The notes under the pieces are model-generated. The model saw only the letters and a program-made list of their open reading frames with translations, searched no databases and had not been told where the DNA came from. From an uncultured Oscillospiraceae bacterium (GTDB taxonomy: Bacteria > Bacillota > Clostridia > Oscillospirales > Ruminococcaceae), in contig CAJFOX010000020.1 of the NCBI GenBank assembly GCA_904397845.1, forward strand, positions 1 through 35,466: a DNA stretch of 35,466 nt, given 5' to 3'. Below are positions 8,222 to 17,307 of this stretch, one piece after another. Position 1 is the stretch's first letter. Each line of letters opens with the position of its first letter. Made by a program: the position numbers and the translations under genes.

Positions 8222-10078
<1,857 letters not shown>

Positions 10079-10103
10079 TTGTGGGATTACAGCCATGCAG
10101 CAA

Positions 10104-10140
10104 GCTGCCGCCAGGACGCGGGACGCGCCTTTGCGGCAGC
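10104..10140 (+). other. Hairpin between dnaK and dnaJ
   Basis: GCTGCCGC (10104-10111) pairs with GCGGCAGC (10133-10140), with GC-rich partial pairing inside. No U-run follows, so it is more likely an mRNA stability or processing element, or a partial attenuator, than a full terminator. It could lower dnaJ expression relative to dnaK; that is inference. Confidence 0.6.
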
Positions 10141-10181
10141 CTTTGCGGTCAAAGACAAAATAGAGACAAAGGGTGATATTT

Positions 10182-11366
10182 TTGGCCGATAAAAGAGATT
10201 ATTATGAAGTTCTTGGCGTTCAGAAAGGATGCTCTGACGACGAACTGAAAAAAGCATACCGTCAGCTGGCGAAGAAGTATCACCCGGACTTAAATCCCGG
10301 TGATAAAGAGGCCGAGGCCAGGTTCAAAGAGGTCAACGAAGCCTATGAAGTGCTGTCCGACAAGGATAAACGAGCCCGGTACGACCAGTTTGGCCATGCG
10401 GGCGTCGATCCATCCTACGGGGCGGGAGGAGCCGGTGCCGGCGGGTTTGGCGGTATGGGCGGTTTTGATGTGGGAGATATTTTTGACACTTTTTTTGGCG
10501 GAGGCTTTGGCGGAAGCAGCTTTGGCGGGTTTGGCGGTTCCACCCGTACCCGCAACCCCAATGCGCCAATCCGAGGAAATGATGTCAATATCAACCTGAA
10601 TCTGTCTTTTATGGAGGCGGCGCACGGGTGCGCCAAGGTGGTTACCGTTCAGCGGCTGGAGCAGTGCGCCGAATGCGGTGGAACCGGCGCAGCCAAAGGA
10701 ACCAATCCTGAGACCTGCCCGGCCTGTAATGGAACCGGGCAGGTGCGGACGCAAAGCCGGACCCCCTTTGGCGTCATTCAGTCCACCCGGCCCTGTCAGC
10801 GGTGCGGCGGCAGCGGAAAGGTGATCAATACCCCCTGTACCGGCTGTAATGGCAAGGGCCGCGTGCGGCACACCCGCAAGATCACGGTCAATATCCCCGC
10901 GGGCATTGACGACGGGCAGACCTTTGCCATGCAGGGCCAGGGTGATCACGGCCGTAACGCCGGGCCGGCGGGTGATTTGAATGTGACCGTTTCGGTGCGG
11001 CCGGATCCGTTGTTTGAACGGGATGGGTACAATGTGTTGTGCGAAGTGCCGCTGACCTTTACTCAGGCGGCCTTGGGCGACGAGGTAGTGGTTCCCACCA
11101 TCGATGGCAAGGTCAAGTACACAGTGCCGGAAGGGACGCAGCCGGGAACGGTGTTCCGGCTGCGTAACAAAGGGATCCCCTATGTCAATGGACGAGGGCG
11201 CGGCGACCAATATGTGACGGTTGTTTTGGAGGTGCCGAAAAATCTCAATCAGAAGCAGAAACAAGCGCTGAAGGAGTTTGAGAAGGTCACCACTGAAAAA
11301 AATTATGAAAAACGCAAGGGATTCTTTGAAAAACTCAGAGATGCCTTGGGTGGAGAAGAAAAATAG
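10182..11366 (+). CDS. dnaJ: Chaperone DnaJ (Hsp40)
   Basis: A 394-residue co-chaperone that delivers substrates to DnaK and stimulates its ATPase. It has the J domain ([15 protein letters not shown], with HPD in KYHPDLN), a Gly/Phe-rich linker, then four zinc-binding repeats ([32 protein letters not shown]) and the C-terminal substrate-binding domains. It is full length, of type I. I chose the TTG at 10182, 8 bases after AAAGGG, which gives the usual start before ADKRDYY; an in-frame GTG at 10173 overlaps that ribosome site. It is the last gene of the operon, with a terminator at its stop codon. Confidence 0.97.
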   Translation: MADKRDYYEVLGVQKGCSDDELKKAYRQLAKKYHPDLNPGDKEAEARFKEVNEAYEVLSDKDKRARYDQFGHAGVDPSYGAGGAGAGGFGGMGGFDVGDIFDTFFGGGFGGSSFGGFGGSTRTRNPNAPIRGNDVNINLNLSFMEAAHGCAKVVTVQRLEQCAECGGTGAAKGTNPETCPACNGTGQVRTQSRTPFGVIQSTRPCQRCGGSGKVINTPCTGCNGKGRVRHTRKITVNIPAGIDDGQTFAMQGQGDHGRNAGPAGDLNVTVSVRPDPLFERDGYNVLCEVPLTFTQAALGDEVVVPTIDGKVKYTVPEGTQPGTVFRLRNKGIPYVNGRGRGDQYVTVVLEVPKNLNQKQKQALKEFEKVTTEKNYEKRKGFFEKLRDALGGEEK

Positions 11367-11404
11367 GGAAAAGAGCCCCTCCCTGGCTGGTGGGGCTCTT
11401 TTCC
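11367..11404 (+). terminator. Terminator of the chaperone operon
   Basis: GGAAAAGAGCCCC (11367-11379) pairs perfectly with GGGGCTCTTTTCC (11392-11404), 13 base pairs, starting directly after the dnaJ stop codon. The T-run lies within the right arm. The next ribosome site follows closely. Confidence 0.9.
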
Positions 11405-11428
11405 ATGCCAAAAGGAGGGAATCGGGAT

Positions 11429-11932
11429 ATGGCGGAGCAAAAAACCAATGTCATGCGGATTTTGGAGAAAAAAAAGATTTCCTATCAGGCTCATAGCTAT
11501 CCCCACGGGAAGGAGCCGGTGGATGGGGCGACAGTAGCCCGTTTGCTGGGGCAGGATCCGCAGCAGGTTTATAAAACGCTGGTCGCCCAGGGGCACAGCA
11601 AAAATTATTATGTATTTGTCATTCCGGTAGAAGATACGCTGGATTTGAAAAAGGCGGCAAAAGCGGCTGGGGAAAAATCGGTGGAAATGATCCATGTCAG
11701 TGAACTGCCTGCACTGACCGGCTATGTTCGGGGCGGCTGTTCGCCAATTGGCATGAAAAAACGGTTTGCCACTTTTTTTGACAGCGGGGTGGAAAGGTTG
11801 GGCACGGTGATGGTCAGCGCAGGGAAAATCGGCTGGCAGATAGAATTATCGCCTTCTGCCCTATTGGAAGTAACAGGCGGCAAAACCGCTCCGCTGACGG
11901 CTGATGTATCACATTCTTGCCTTTGTAAATAA
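11429..11932 (+). CDS. ybaK: YbaK/EbsC-type aminoacyl-tRNA deacylase
   Basis: A 167-residue trans-editing enzyme of the YbaK/EbsC family, whose studied members hydrolyse Cys-tRNA(Pro) mischarged by prolyl-tRNA synthetase. Family hallmarks are YQAHSYPHGKEPVDGATVA, the KTLVAQG strand, the VIPVEDTLDLKKAAKA segment and RGGCSPIGMKKRFATFFD. An AAAGGAGGG ribosome site lies before the ATG at 11429; longer in-frame starts overlap the dnaJ terminator. The gene follows the chaperone terminator and seems to stand alone. Only a very short hairpin (CGGA/TCCG then TTTTTG, 11948-11965) lies downstream. The family assignment is firm; the exact tRNA substrate is inferred. Confidence 0.93.
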   Translation: MAEQKTNVMRILEKKKISYQAHSYPHGKEPVDGATVARLLGQDPQQVYKTLVAQGHSKNYYVFVIPVEDTLDLKKAAKAAGEKSVEMIHVSELPALTGYVRGGCSPIGMKKRFATFFDSGVERLGTVMVSAGKIGWQIELSPSALLEVTGGKTAPLTADVSHSCLCK

Positions 11933-12086
11933 GACTTTTTTATCCAGCGGACAAATCCGTTTTTGTGCAGGGAAAAGTTCTGCCTTTTTGGTTTTGGCGC
12001 AGACGCAAATCCTCTTCCGTTTTTATCTTGGCTATGATAAAATAAATAAAAAAGGCGTATTTGCGCTTTGGAAAAGGAGAAGCTCT

Positions 12087-12680
12087 GTGAAAGATGTTCT
12101 TGTGGTTTACAAATCCCGATATGGAGCTACCGAACGTTATGCCAAATGGATTGCCGAAGCGCTTGGATGCGAGGCGCTGCCGCTGAAACAGGTGACAACC
12201 GCCGTTTTGCTGAAATACCGCATGCTGATTTTCGGCGGCGGGCTTTATATGGGCAGAATCAACGGCGTTGCGGCACTGACCAGGCGGTTCCAGGAGTTGA
12301 AGGACAAGACGCTTTTTGTCTTTACGGCGGGGCTGACCGAACCGGAAGACGACGGATACTACACCTTTTTGTATACCCGCAATTTTACGGAAAAAATGAG
12401 AAAGCAGATCCATTTCTTTGCGTTCCCCGGCGCCGTGGACGGCCAAAAGCTGGGACGCTTCCACCGATGGATGATGGGCATGGTTATGAAAGAACGGGCT
12501 CGGAAGGATCCGGAGAATGCCCGGGCATACCTGGAGATGAAAATGGATTTTACAGATCCCCGGTATATAGAGCCGCTGGTGGGAAAGGCTCGCGGGATCC
12601 TGCAAGAATGGGATGAAAAAAGGCGGCGGCAGGAGGAAATCCGCCGTCAGGCGGATCAAGAGCCGGATACAGAAGGGTAA
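12087..12680 (+). CDS. Flavodoxin-domain protein (HemG/flavodoxin_5-like)
   Basis: A 197-residue protein with an FMN-binding flavodoxin fold: KDVLVVYKSRYGATERYAKWIAEAL is the phosphate-binding loop region, FGGGLYMGRINGVAALTRRF and LFVFTAGL follow, and a long charged helical tail (WDEKRRRQEEIRRQ) ends it. It resembles the flavodoxin_5 group that includes protoporphyrinogen oxidase HemG. No heme genes are near, so a general redox role is equally possible. The start is GTG at 12087, preceded by AAAGGAG; an in-frame ATG much further up (11904) overlaps the previous gene and encodes no family sequence. The next gene starts 27 bases later, so the two may be co-transcribed. Confidence 0.85.
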   Translation: MKDVLVVYKSRYGATERYAKWIAEALGCEALPLKQVTTAVLLKYRMLIFGGGLYMGRINGVAALTRRFQELKDKTLFVFTAGLTEPEDDGYYTFLYTRNFTEKMRKQIHFFAFPGAVDGQKLGRFHRWMMGMVMKERARKDPENARAYLEMKMDFTDPRYIEPLVGKARGILQEWDEKRRRQEEIRRQADQEPDTEG

Positions 12681-12706
12681 GCCAAAGGGAAAAAGAGGGG
12701 TGCCAG

Positions 12707-13645
12707 TTGATTATCAGTGCCAGCCGGCGGACAGATCTGCCCGCGTATTACAGCAAATGGTTTTTTCGCCGCCTGCAGGAGGGGTATGTGCTGGTGCGAA
12801 ACCCGGTTAACCCCCGGCAGGTCAGCCGGGTCAGCCTGTCTCCAGAAGTGGTGGATGGGTTTGTATTCTGGACAAAAAATCCGGCCCCGATGATTCCCTG
12901 GCTGGACAAGCTCCCGGATTGCCCTTACTATTTTCAGGTGACGCTGACCCCTTACGATGGGCAGATAGAACGGTATTTGCCTTCTAAAAGGAAAGTGATC
13001 CTTCCTGCGATGTGCCAATTGGCTCGCCAGATTGGTCCAGAGCGGGTAGTTTGGCGGTATGATCCGGTTTTTCTCACGGAAAGATATTCCGTGGATTTTC
13101 ATAAAAAAGCTTTTGCCCAGATAGCCCGTTTGCTGAGAGGAAATACGGTTCGCTGTGTGATCAGTTTTTTGGACTGGTATCCTCCGATGGAAAAGCGGCT
13201 TCGTCCGCTGGCGCCGCGCCCGCTGGGGGGCGATGAGATGCGGGAACTGGCTGCCTCTTTCGGACAGGCTGCGGCAGAGAACGGGATGCGGATTTTTACC
13301 TGCGCAGAAACGGCCGACCTGTCCGGCTTTGGTGTGGAACATGGATGCTGTATCGACCGAGACCTGCTGGAGCGGATTGGCGGCCGCCCCCTTTGCGCCG
13401 AAAAGGATCGAAGCCAGCGAGCGGCCTGTGGATGTGTGCAGAGCGTCGATATTGGCGCATACGATACCTGCCCGGGCGGCTGCCTGTATTGTTATGCTGA
13501 TCACGGCGTGGGCAGGACCATGCGGAATCTGGCCGGTTTTGATCCGTCGTCCCCGCTGCTGTGCAGCAGCCTGCGGCCGGATGACACCGTCCGGGAAAGA
13601 AAGATGCAGTCCGGCTGGACGGAGCAGACGACCCTGTTCGGGTAG
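12707..13645 (+). CDS. DUF1848 family protein, putative Fe-S protein
   Basis: A 312-residue protein of the DUF1848 family, whose function is not established. The N-terminus ISASRRTDLPAYYSKWF, VVDGFVFWTKNPAPM and TLTPYDGQIERYLPSK are family blocks. Near the C-terminus a cysteine cluster (C241, C243, C255, C259, C262; CGCVQSVDIGAYDTCPGGC then LYCYA) looks like an Fe-S cluster site reminiscent of radical SAM proteins, but without the standard CxxxCxxC spacing at the N-terminus. The start codon is TTG, with AAAGAGGGG upstream. It lies 26 bases after the flavodoxin gene, so that flavodoxin could be an electron donor; this is only suggested by position. Confidence 0.85.
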   Translation: MIISASRRTDLPAYYSKWFFRRLQEGYVLVRNPVNPRQVSRVSLSPEVVDGFVFWTKNPAPMIPWLDKLPDCPYYFQVTLTPYDGQIERYLPSKRKVILPAMCQLARQIGPERVVWRYDPVFLTERYSVDFHKKAFAQIARLLRGNTVRCVISFLDWYPPMEKRLRPLAPRPLGGDEMRELAASFGQAAAENGMRIFTCAETADLSGFGVEHGCCIDRDLLERIGGRPLCAEKDRSQRAACGCVQSVDIGAYDTCPGGCLYCYADHGVGRTMRNLAGFDPSSPLLCSSLRPDDTVRERKMQSGWTEQTTLFG

Positions 13646-13692
13646 TAGAATGAAACAGCTGTCCGATGCATTTTATAGAAAGGGGGAAGACC

Positions 13693-14790
13693 ATGCTTTC
13701 CTTTTGCAGGCGGTATAGGAAATGCTTTATATGGGCGGTGTGCGTATTGACGGCGGCATTCGGCCTGATCTTGCTGTCCCGCAGCGGCGCGGGGTTTGCC
13801 CAGTGGTATGCGGTGCACCTGTTTCCCCTTTTTCCCAACACAATCGGAAGACTGCTGTCTCCCCTGCCCTTTTCGGTATATGAGTTTGTGTTATATGCTT
13901 TGGTTTTGGGCTGTTTGTGTTTTTTCGTGGTGCTGGCGCGGGATCTGTTTCGCTGCCGGCCAAAGGCAAAAAGGCTGCTATCCGGCTTTTTCCGATTGGT
14001 GCTTTGGACAGTGCCCGCGATATTTTTAATGCTGACCTTAACCTGTACAGTCAATTATGGCCGAACGCCCTTCGGCGAGGCAGCGGGATACGACATGCGC
14101 GATTCCTCGGCGGACGAGCTGGAACAGTTATGCCAAGAACTGGCGGCCCAGGCCAATGAATATGCGTCCCTGATCCCGCTGAGCGGGGAAGGGGGGCTTT
14201 CGCTGGCTTCGGTAGATCTTAAAGAAGAGACCAGAGCCGCGATGGCCCGTTTGGGGAAACAGTATCCTTCCCTGGCGGGGTATTATCCCAATCCAAAAGG
14301 AGTGACGTTCTCTTGGGGGATGTCCCACCTGAGGCTGACCGGTATGTTTTCGCCCTTTACGATTGAAGCGAACTATAACCAGGATATTCCCGATTATGAA
14401 ATACCCTATACCGTCTGCCATGAACTGGCCCATTTAAAAGGGTGGATCCGGGAAGACGAGGCGGGCTTCATTGCTTATCTGGCCTGCCGGGAGTCGCAGG
14501 AGCCGGCGTTGCAGTATAGTGGGACGCTTAACGCGCTGTCCTATGCCATGAGCGCCCTGTACAGCGCGGGCCGCTTGGAAAGTTATGCGCGGATCTACGA
14601 TTCTCTGCCGGAGCAGGCGAAAATAGATTACCGGGCCTCCAACCGCTATTGGGAGCAGTTTGAAACCAGAGTGGCGGAGGTCTCCACCTCTTTAAACGAC
14701 AGTTATTTGAAAGCCAACGCCCAGTCCGACGGTGTGCAGAGCTACGGGAGAATGGTCGATTTGCTGCTGGCAGAGCGGCGCAGCCGCTAG
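13693..14790 (+). CDS. DUF3810 family membrane protein, putative metallopeptidase
   Basis: A 365-residue protein. The N-terminal third holds three hydrophobic segments (about residues 10-30, 60-85 and 95-120); the rest appears to be a large extracytoplasmic domain. It carries CHELAHLKGW with H243, E244 and H247, and an acidic REDEAGF segment about 6 residues later, the layout of a zinc metallopeptidase (HExxH plus a downstream Glu). This matches DUF3810. The substrate is unknown. A GGGGGA ribosome site precedes the ATG at 13693; an earlier in-frame ATG at 13666 has none. It ends next to a strong terminator shared with the convergent MarR gene. Confidence 0.85.
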   Translation: MLSFCRRYRKCFIWAVCVLTAAFGLILLSRSGAGFAQWYAVHLFPLFPNTIGRLLSPLPFSVYEFVLYALVLGCLCFFVVLARDLFRCRPKAKRLLSGFFRLVLWTVPAIFLMLTLTCTVNYGRTPFGEAAGYDMRDSSADELEQLCQELAAQANEYASLIPLSGEGGLSLASVDLKEETRAAMARLGKQYPSLAGYYPNPKGVTFSWGMSHLRLTGMFSPFTIEANYNQDIPDYEIPYTVCHELAHLKGWIREDEAGFIAYLACRESQEPALQYSGTLNALSYAMSALYSAGRLESYARIYDSLPEQAKIDYRASNRYWEQFETRVAEVSTSLNDSYLKANAQSDGVQSYGRMVDLLLAERRSR

Positions 14791-14805
14791 CATAAGAAAA
14801 AATGG

Positions 14806-14840
14806 AAAAAAGGTACGCTTGTCAAAAGCGTACCTTTTTT
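14806..14840. terminator. Bidirectional terminator between DUF3810 and marR genes
   Basis: AAAAAAGGTACGCTT pairs with AAGCGTACCTTTTTT around a 5-base loop. Because A and T runs flank both sides it can end transcription in both directions, serving the two convergent genes. Confidence 0.92.
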
Positions 14841-14891
14841 AGCCTGAACAAAGGGAGCAAAATTGCCGTAAAATCTCCGGAAAAATGGTTA

Positions 14892-15374
14892 TTATTTTTC
14901 CTCTTCTTTCGCAGACAGGTCCCGCAGCGGACGGTCCTCCATTTTGTTGATGATCTGGGTGATTGTGCGCGCAGCTTTTTCCAATTGCAACATATCCTCG
15001 TCGGACAGCAGTTCAAAACTTTTGACCAGCAGCCCATCGTTGGCATCGCAGGTGCTTCGAATCTGTTCTTGGCATTGGTCGGTCAATGAGACCCAAACCT
15101 GCCGCCGGTTCGCTTTGTCAATATAGCGGCGTACATATCCCATATCTTCCAGCGCGTTGACCGTTTTGGTGATCTGCTGCAGGGAAACGTTGGCTTCCAC
15201 TGCCAGCTGTCCCATATTCATGGCGGGGTATAGGTTCAGGGACATGACAACATCGCGCTGGGATTTGGACAGACCGCCGAAGGGCCGGTCAAGCCGGTTG
15301 AGGAATTTTTTCCGAAACAACGGGTGAATAGACATCAGTTCCCGTACGACCGCTTTTCGATTGACCTTTTCCAC
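14892..15374 (-). CDS. MarR family transcriptional regulator
   Basis: A 160-residue winged-helix dimeric regulator. It shows the MarR core: LSKSQRDVVMSLNLYP, the recognition region MNMGQLAVEANVSLQQITKTVNALEDMGYVRR and the wing YIDKANRRQVWVSLTDQ. The start is GTG at 15374 with AAAGGAAG upstream on the reverse strand. It is divergent from the ABC exporter pair at 15546-19221, and both share the 171-base intergenic region containing facing promoters and a dyad. This is the usual arrangement for a MarR repressor controlling a multidrug exporter and itself. The inducer is unknown. Confidence 0.93.
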   Translation of the reverse strand: MEKVNRKAVVRELMSIHPLFRKKFLNRLDRPFGGLSKSQRDVVMSLNLYPAMNMGQLAVEANVSLQQITKTVNALEDMGYVRRYIDKANRRQVWVSLTDQCQEQIRSTCDANDGLLVKSFELLSDEDMLQLEKAARTITQIINKMEDRPLRDLSAKEEEK

Positions 15375-15411
15375 CCGTCAGCACTTCCTTTTTTCTATTG
15401 GTGTTATATAA

Positions 15412-15440
15412 ATTATAAATAATTGCTTTGAAAAAGTCAA
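15412..15440 (-). promoter_or_regulatory. Promoter of the marR gene
   Basis: On the reverse strand TTGACT (15435-15440) and TATAAT (15412-15417) are 17 bases apart, about 40 bases before the GTG start. Confidence 0.85.
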
Positions 15441-15479
15441 CAATATTACGCTTTTATTAATTATTATATTATTTTAAAA

Positions 15480-15501
15480 TTGATTATTGACACAATATCA
15501 A
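15480..15501. promoter_or_regulatory. Candidate MarR operator overlapping the exporter promoter
   Basis: TTGATTATTG and CAATATCAA form an inverted repeat with one base of asymmetry, and they cover the -35 box of the exporter promoter. Position and symmetry fit a MarR binding site; binding is not shown. Confidence 0.4.
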
Positions 15502-15515
15502 ATAAAGGTTAGAAT
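15487..15515 (+). promoter_or_regulatory. Promoter of the ABC exporter operon
   Basis: TTGACA (15487-15492, perfect) and TAGAAT (15510-15515) are 17 bases apart, about 30 bases before the chosen start codon. Confidence 0.85.
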
Positions 15516-15545
15516 AAGGGGGAAATGAATAAACGAGGTGATAAA

Positions 15546-17306
15546 ATGTCATCCAGACAAACCAAGAAAAAGAGGACCGGCGATATCGGTAAACTGCTCA
15601 CCTGTGTAGGAGAGTATAAAAAGGCCACGCTTTTGTCCCCTTTGTGCATGGTGGGTGAGGTGAGTATGGAAATCCTCATCCCCTTTCTTATGGCAAAAAT
15701 TATTGACGTGGGCATTGCGAACGGAGATTTGCCTTATGTGGCAAAGGTTGGCCTATTCATGGTTTTGATGGCGGTTCTTTCCCTGGGATTTGGAGCGGGC
15801 GGCGGACACTTTGCCGCAGTAGCCAGTTCCGGGTTTGCCAAAAATATCCGCAATAAGCTTTTTGACAAAATCCAGGACTTTTCCTTTGCCAATGTGGATC
15901 GGTTCTCCACAGCGTCACTCGTCACCCGGTTGACCACGGATGTGACAAATACTCAAAACGCCTTTGCAAATATCATTCGCGGTATGATCCGTGGGCCGTT
16001 GATGTTGATTTGCGCGGTTATTATGGCGGTTAGCATCAATGCGGAGCTGTCTTTGATTTTTTTGATTGCCGTGCCAATCCTTGGAGGGGCGTTGGCAGTG
16101 ATTGCGGTAAAGGCGTATCCGCGATTCCAACGGATGCTGGATCAATATGACAGCATGAATGCGTCTGTGCAGGAAGACCTGATAGGGATCCGTGTCGTAA
16201 AGGCCTTTGTGCGCGGCGACCATGAGAGCGAAAAATTCCGTCAGGCGGCAACCAAACTGCAACAGGCGCAGAAAAAAGCGGAAAAACTTTTGATCGTCAA
16301 CATGCCGCTGATGAATTTTGTAGTTTATGCTTGTATGATTGCCGTCTCCTGGTTCGGCGGACTGAAAATCATTGCCGGAGATATGCTTACAGGACAGTTT
16401 TTCAGTTTTTTAAGCTATCTGATGCAGACCCTTACTTCACTGATGATGATTTCTATGAACTTTGTCGGCCTGGTAATGGCGAGAGCTTCCGTTCACCGTA
16501 TTATTGAGGTGCTGGATGAACCACTGGATATTACCGATACGGGAAACAGCGATCTGGAGGTTGCAGATGGTTCGGTGGATTTTGAAAATGTGTCGTTCAG
16601 CTATGCGAAGAACGGAGATAACCTGACTTTGGAGAACATTGACCTGCATATCCGTTCCGGGGAGACAATCGGCATTATTGGAGGAACAGGGTCGGCAAAA
16701 ACGACGCTGGTGCAGCTGATTCCCCGCTTGTACGACGTATATAGCGGAAGTTTGAAGGTCGGTGGCCGGGACGTGCGGGAATATCCGCTGGAGAATCTGC
16801 GCAATGCCGTAGCAATGGTTTTGCAGAAAAACGTGCTGTTTTCCGGCACGATCAAAGAAAATCTGCGCTGGGGAGATGAAAATGCTACCGATGAGCAGAT
16901 CGAGGAGGCCTGCCGTGCGGCACAGGCGCACGATTTTGTAGAGTCTTTCCCTGATGGATATGACACTGATTTGGGGCAGGGCGGCGTCAATGTATCCGGC
17001 GGGCAGAAACAACGTCTTTGCATTGCCCGGGCGCTGCTGAAAAAGCCGAAGATCATTATTCTCGACGACAGTACCAGCGCCGTAGATACCGCTACCGACA
17101 GCAAGATCCGGCAGGCGTTGAGAGAGAAGCTGTCGGGTACAACGACCTTTATTATCGCCCAGAGGGTGACCTCAGTACAGGACGCGGACCGGATTATTGT
17201 TTTGAACGATGGCAAGATCGACGCGGTAGGTACGCATGAGGAATTGCTCGCCACAAATGAAATCTATCGGGAAGTTTATGAATCCCAGCAGAAGGGGGTG
17301 GCCTAA
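15546..17306 (+). CDS. ABC exporter half-transporter with degenerate ATP site
   Basis: A 586-residue type IV ABC exporter subunit: six transmembrane helices (about residues 25-330), then the ATPase domain. Walker A is GGTGSAKTT and the signature is VSGGQKQRL. Walker B is IIILDDSTSAVD, with Asp where the catalytic Glu normally stands, and the H-loop reads IIAQRVTSV, with Gln in place of His. These changes mark the degenerate-site partner of a heterodimeric exporter such as LmrCD, BmrCD or TM287/288. The ATG at 15546 has AGGTGAT at a good distance; an ATG at 15525 is too near its purine run. Its partner gene starts 1 base after the stop codon. Drug or lipid export is likely. Confidence 0.93.
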   Translation: MSSRQTKKKRTGDIGKLLTCVGEYKKATLLSPLCMVGEVSMEILIPFLMAKIIDVGIANGDLPYVAKVGLFMVLMAVLSLGFGAGGGHFAAVASSGFAKNIRNKLFDKIQDFSFANVDRFSTASLVTRLTTDVTNTQNAFANIIRGMIRGPLMLICAVIMAVSINAELSLIFLIAVPILGGALAVIAVKAYPRFQRMLDQYDSMNASVQEDLIGIRVVKAFVRGDHESEKFRQAATKLQQAQKKAEKLLIVNMPLMNFVVYACMIAVSWFGGLKIIAGDMLTGQFFSFLSYLMQTLTSLMMISMNFVGLVMARASVHRIIEVLDEPLDITDTGNSDLEVADGSVDFENVSFSYAKNGDNLTLENIDLHIRSGETIGIIGGTGSAKTTLVQLIPRLYDVYSGSLKVGGRDVREYPLENLRNAVAMVLQKNVLFSGTIKENLRWGDENATDEQIEEACRAAQAHDFVESFPDGYDTDLGQGGVNVSGGQKQRLCIARALLKKPKIIILDDSTSAVDTATDSKIRQALREKLSGTTTFIIAQRVTSVQDADRIIVLNDGKIDAVGTHEELLATNEIYREVYESQQKGVA

Positions 17307-17307
17307 T

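Noticed and set aside
10290-11411. A 373-codon leftward frame opposite dnaJ.
   Set aside because: It mirrors the GC-rich codon pattern of dnaJ and has no recognisable domain or ribosome site.
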